Assembly (NCBI GenBank): GCA_019636835.1
Contig: JAHBWU010000002.1
Coordinates: 1-64,000, forward strand
Direction of reading: 5' to 3'
From: Nitrospira sp.
GTDB lineage: Bacteria > Nitrospirota > Nitrospiria > Nitrospirales > Nitrospiraceae
Length of the DNA: 64,000 bases
This document shows, piece after piece, positions 62,141 to 64,000 of this stretch (within the stretch, counting starts at the first letter, position 1; each line of letters opens with the position of its first letter). Made by a program: the position numbers and the translations under genes. The notes below the pieces were generated by a model. The model saw only the letters and a list, made by a program, of their open reading frames with translations. It had not been told where the DNA came from and ran no database searches.

Positions 62141-63202
62141 GTGCGTGAGCGGCGGTGGGAAACGACGACGCCCTTGAGTTTCGGTCAGGCGCTTGCGGTG
62201 GGGGACCGACTCGCCGCACACGGGTTAAAGCCGGTCTCGCCTGCCAGCGACGTGATCTGCTATGTGGAGGAATGGACGGTCGGGTCTCTCGACGACTTTG
62301 ATCATCTCGACCCCTGGGCCACGGAAGACGTCACGCTCGTCCATGTACGGGAACGATGGCGCGGCGATTTCTTTCTTCTGTCCGGAGCCTATCATACGGT
62401 CTATCAGCGTCATCAGGATATCGGCACGTATTGCTCCATCAGTCATCCCTGGCGCATTCGAGAAATACTGCAGTTTCATGATCAACGTGCCATGTTCTGG
62501 ATCGGGTTTCGGCATGCCCATTCGTTCATCCGGGTTCGCCTCCAGACCCAGGTCGTCATCACGCCGGGCGAAACGCGTGGCGATGCCGATCGGACACGTT
62601 GGTTGGATGAGAGGCGAGCGGCCTTCCTCGATGCGATTACCGTTTTGGACCTGCCGATCGAGACCCATGTGGAGAAGAACGTGGTGACCGTCCGACCTTC
62701 CGATTCGTCCATTCCGTTCTTCTGCTCATGGCCCGATGCGTTCGGTCCTTGCCAGTTCGAGTACAACACGTCCGATGCGTTTGAATTCCTCGTGCCGGCC
62801 AGCAAGCTCGCTGAGACGTTCCATCCAGAACCGGCCGGAGTTCGTGCCTATCTCACAGGGTTTTCAGAAGCAGCCTTGGCAGAATTCCAGGGGATCGAAC
62901 CAGGAGCTCGGCTTGCCTATCGCTGCTCCGTCCACTGCCCGCTGGATGATCTGCCGGAGGTGCTGAGCGCAATTCGACCGCACGGTCTCCTGTACGCCAC
63001 GCTCTGCGAATTTCAGACACAGTCGGTGTTGCCTGACGCTGAGGATGCCTCGGCGATCATCGGCATCGTCGGAGTCAACGGGCAGTTCAAGATCGAAGCG
63101 CGCCTCAATCACGCTCCGCTCCACGAAGAAGCGATGGCGCCATGGCTGGAGCGGCTGATTGGCCACCCCGTCGCGTATGCCCCGTTACCGGCGTTCGTCT
63201 GA
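62141..63202 (+). CDS. Large hypothetical protein, unknown family
   Basis: The 353-residue protein from a GTG behind AAGGAACC is soluble (no signal, no helices). It has several aromatic-rich, beta-like stretches (CYVEEWTVGSLDDFDHLDPW, WRIREILQFHDQRAMFWIGF) and two later symmetric-looking parts (residues about 215-350). I see no known motif. It may consist of two related halves, but the similarity is weak. Confidence 0.55.
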   Translation: MRERRWETTTPLSFGQALAVGDRLAAHGLKPVSPASDVICYVEEWTVGSLDDFDHLDPWATEDVTLVHVRERWRGDFFLLSGAYHTVYQRHQDIGTYCSISHPWRIREILQFHDQRAMFWIGFRHAHSFIRVRLQTQVVITPGETRGDADRTRWLDERRAAFLDAITVLDLPIETHVEKNVVTVRPSDSSIPFFCSWPDAFGPCQFEYNTSDAFEFLVPASKLAETFHPEPAGVRAYLTGFSEAALAEFQGIEPGARLAYRCSVHCPLDDLPEVLSAIRPHGLLYATLCEFQTQSVLPDAEDASAIIGIVGVNGQFKIEARLNHAPLHEEAMAPWLERLIGHPVAYAPLPAFV

Positions 63203-63203
63203 C

Positions 63204-63372
63204 AGGATGCTGAAAAAGACCACCAACTTCGATCTCGCCTCGAAAAAATCCTCAACGTGCTCCAGAGAGTACGCCTCCGGTTTTTTTCTCGTCTGCGGCC
63301 TCGCCCGTGGAACGGCGCGTCTTGGCGTGCCGGGGCTGGGCGGGTGAGAACGACGGCCTTTTTGAGCATCCT
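63204..63372. repeat. Inverted-repeat element of about 170 bp (Nitrospira-type interspersed repeat)
   Basis: AGGATGCTGAAAAAG (63204-63218) and CTTTTTGAGCATCCT (63358-63372) are near-perfect inverted ends around a GC-rich core with a TACGCCTC box. It directly follows a gene stop. I recall this ending pair from many intergenic sites of Nitrospira genomes, which points to a REP/MITE-like element. The copy number cannot be checked here. Confidence 0.75.
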
Positions 63373-63458
63373 AAGGACCCCTCTCCGACGTGGTGTGGGG
63401 GCGCCGCACGATTCAGTATTTCATTGAACAATCGAACGGCATCTCGCACAGTGGTGAC

Positions 63459-64000
63459 ATGAGCCCGCTCGGAAAGATCCAGTCCGCGCTCGCGAAACCG
63501 TTCATGCCGGCCGTCTTCTTTCTCTCGGGTGTCACCTATGACACCGTGACCCTCACACGAATCGATCGGCTTCAGGACAACCTGGTTTTGTTGCTGTATC
63601 TTGCCCTTCTGGGTACCTTGATCATTTTGACAGGACGATTGGGCATCGAGCCTCCACCTGATCGCGAGCAATTGGCATCGGTTTCACCGTTCACTCGCTG
63701 GGTATTGGCGAGCCGTCCCTACTATCCTATGGCGAGCCAGTTCTTGTTAGGCGGTCTTTTCAGCGCCTATACGATTTTTTATTCACGGAGCACCTCGTTC
63801 ACCGGCACGGCGATTTTCTTTAGCCTGCTTATCGCGCTCTTGGTGGCCAACGAGTTTTTACGTGACCGCCTGTCGAATCTCCGCCTCCTGATCGGTCTAT
63901 ACGGGGTGGTCAGTTTCGCCTTTTTTACGTTCTTCTTGCCCGTGGTGACGGGCTACATGAACGCGGTGGTTTTCTTGGTCGGAGCGGGCATCAGCGCGAC
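63459..64000 (+). CDS. DUF2914-like membrane protein, 3' end outside window
   Basis: The open frame runs to the right edge. From ATG 63459 it encodes at least 180 residues with five or more membrane helices and the DUF2914 wording: LSGVTYDTVTLTRIDRL, LLYLALLGTLIILT, GGLFSAYTIFYSRSTSF, LLVANEFLRDRL, LRLLIGLYG. GTG at 63390 or 63393 would add 22-23 residues. The family has no known function; the periplasmic C-terminal DUF2914 domain would lie beyond the edge. Confidence 0.78.
   Translation, partial: MSPLGKIQSALAKPFMPAVFFLSGVTYDTVTLTRIDRLQDNLVLLLYLALLGTLIILTGRLGIEPPPDREQLASVSPFTRWVLASRPYYPMASQFLLGGLFSAYTIFYSRSTSFTGTAIFFSLLIALLVANEFLRDRLSNLRLLIGLYGVVSFAFFTFFLPVVTGYMNAVVFLVGAGISA

Noticed and set aside
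1-64000. CRISPR arrays, tRNA and rRNA genes
   Set aside because: I looked for regular direct repeats with spacers and for cloverleaf or rRNA-like text and saw none.

Overview
The window looks like a chromosomal segment of a Nitrospira-type bacterium (phylum Nitrospirota). This is an inference from gene content: a bacterial deoxyhypusine-synthase-like protein, an HpnA-type hopanoid epimerase beside FPP synthase and a CruF-like carotenoid protein, several lipoproteins and Cys-rich proteins of a kind I associate with Nitrospira, and an imperfect inverted-repeat element at 63204-63372 that I recall from intergenic regions of that genus. I could run no database search. Base composition is moderately GC-rich, except for a strikingly AT-rich stretch at about 33480-33620.

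Region 1 (1-17.9 kb) handles metals. It holds the end of a Cus copper/silver efflux adaptor (Met-rich, with a C-terminal YtkA-like domain) and its CusA pump. A divergent SoxC-like molybdoenzyme plus cytochrome c pair follows, then a CopA/CopB copper oxidation pair, a second RND efflux operon (CzcC-B-A type) preceded by a His-rich secreted protein, a YnfA-like membrane protein, and a MerR-controlled merR-merT-merP operon that ends in a CMD/AhpD-like protein and has no merA.

Region 2 (18-28.8 kb, minus strand) is a tightly overlapping exopolysaccharide operon: a multi-receiver diguanylate cyclase, a HEAT-repeat membrane protein, a glycosyltransferase family 2 synthase fused to a periplasmic TIM-barrel-like domain, a YaiO-like outer-membrane barrel, and a polysaccharide deacetylase broken by two apparent frameshifts. 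Just beyond it lie a frameshifted secreted protein and a decayed copy of the czcA 3' end.

Region 3 (29-34.7 kb) is a mosaic: an HtrA/DegP protease, an ECF sigma remnant, a degenerate receiver protein, an Slp-like lipoprotein, an orphan copy of the htrA 3' end, and a Fic-type 'mobile mystery protein A/B' pair behind an AT-rich leader.

Region 4 (34.7-46.1 kb) is the most interesting part. An ECF sigma factor and an overlapping RskA-like/cupin anti-sigma gene are surrounded by operons for a truncated-haemoglobin lipoprotein, a di-haem lipoprotein cytochrome, a DUF4394 protein, and a five-gene lipoprotein-DUF4331-TonB-TPR-HupE operon. Four intergenic sites share an ATCC element, exactly 16 bases, then CGTA. 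One lies just upstream of the sigma gene and three lie upstream of these operons. I infer a self-regulated ECF regulon.

Region 5 (46.2-64 kb) has NikR, DUF3842 and a TonB-dependent receptor (probably metal-related), the deoxyhypusine-synthase-like protein, 3-methyladenine glycosylase, a histidine-kinase-like protein lacking its phospho-acceptor His, the isoprenoid genes, a Phd/RelE toxin-antitoxin pair beside a nuclease remnant, and several unknown proteins. A DUF2914-like membrane protein is cut by the right edge.
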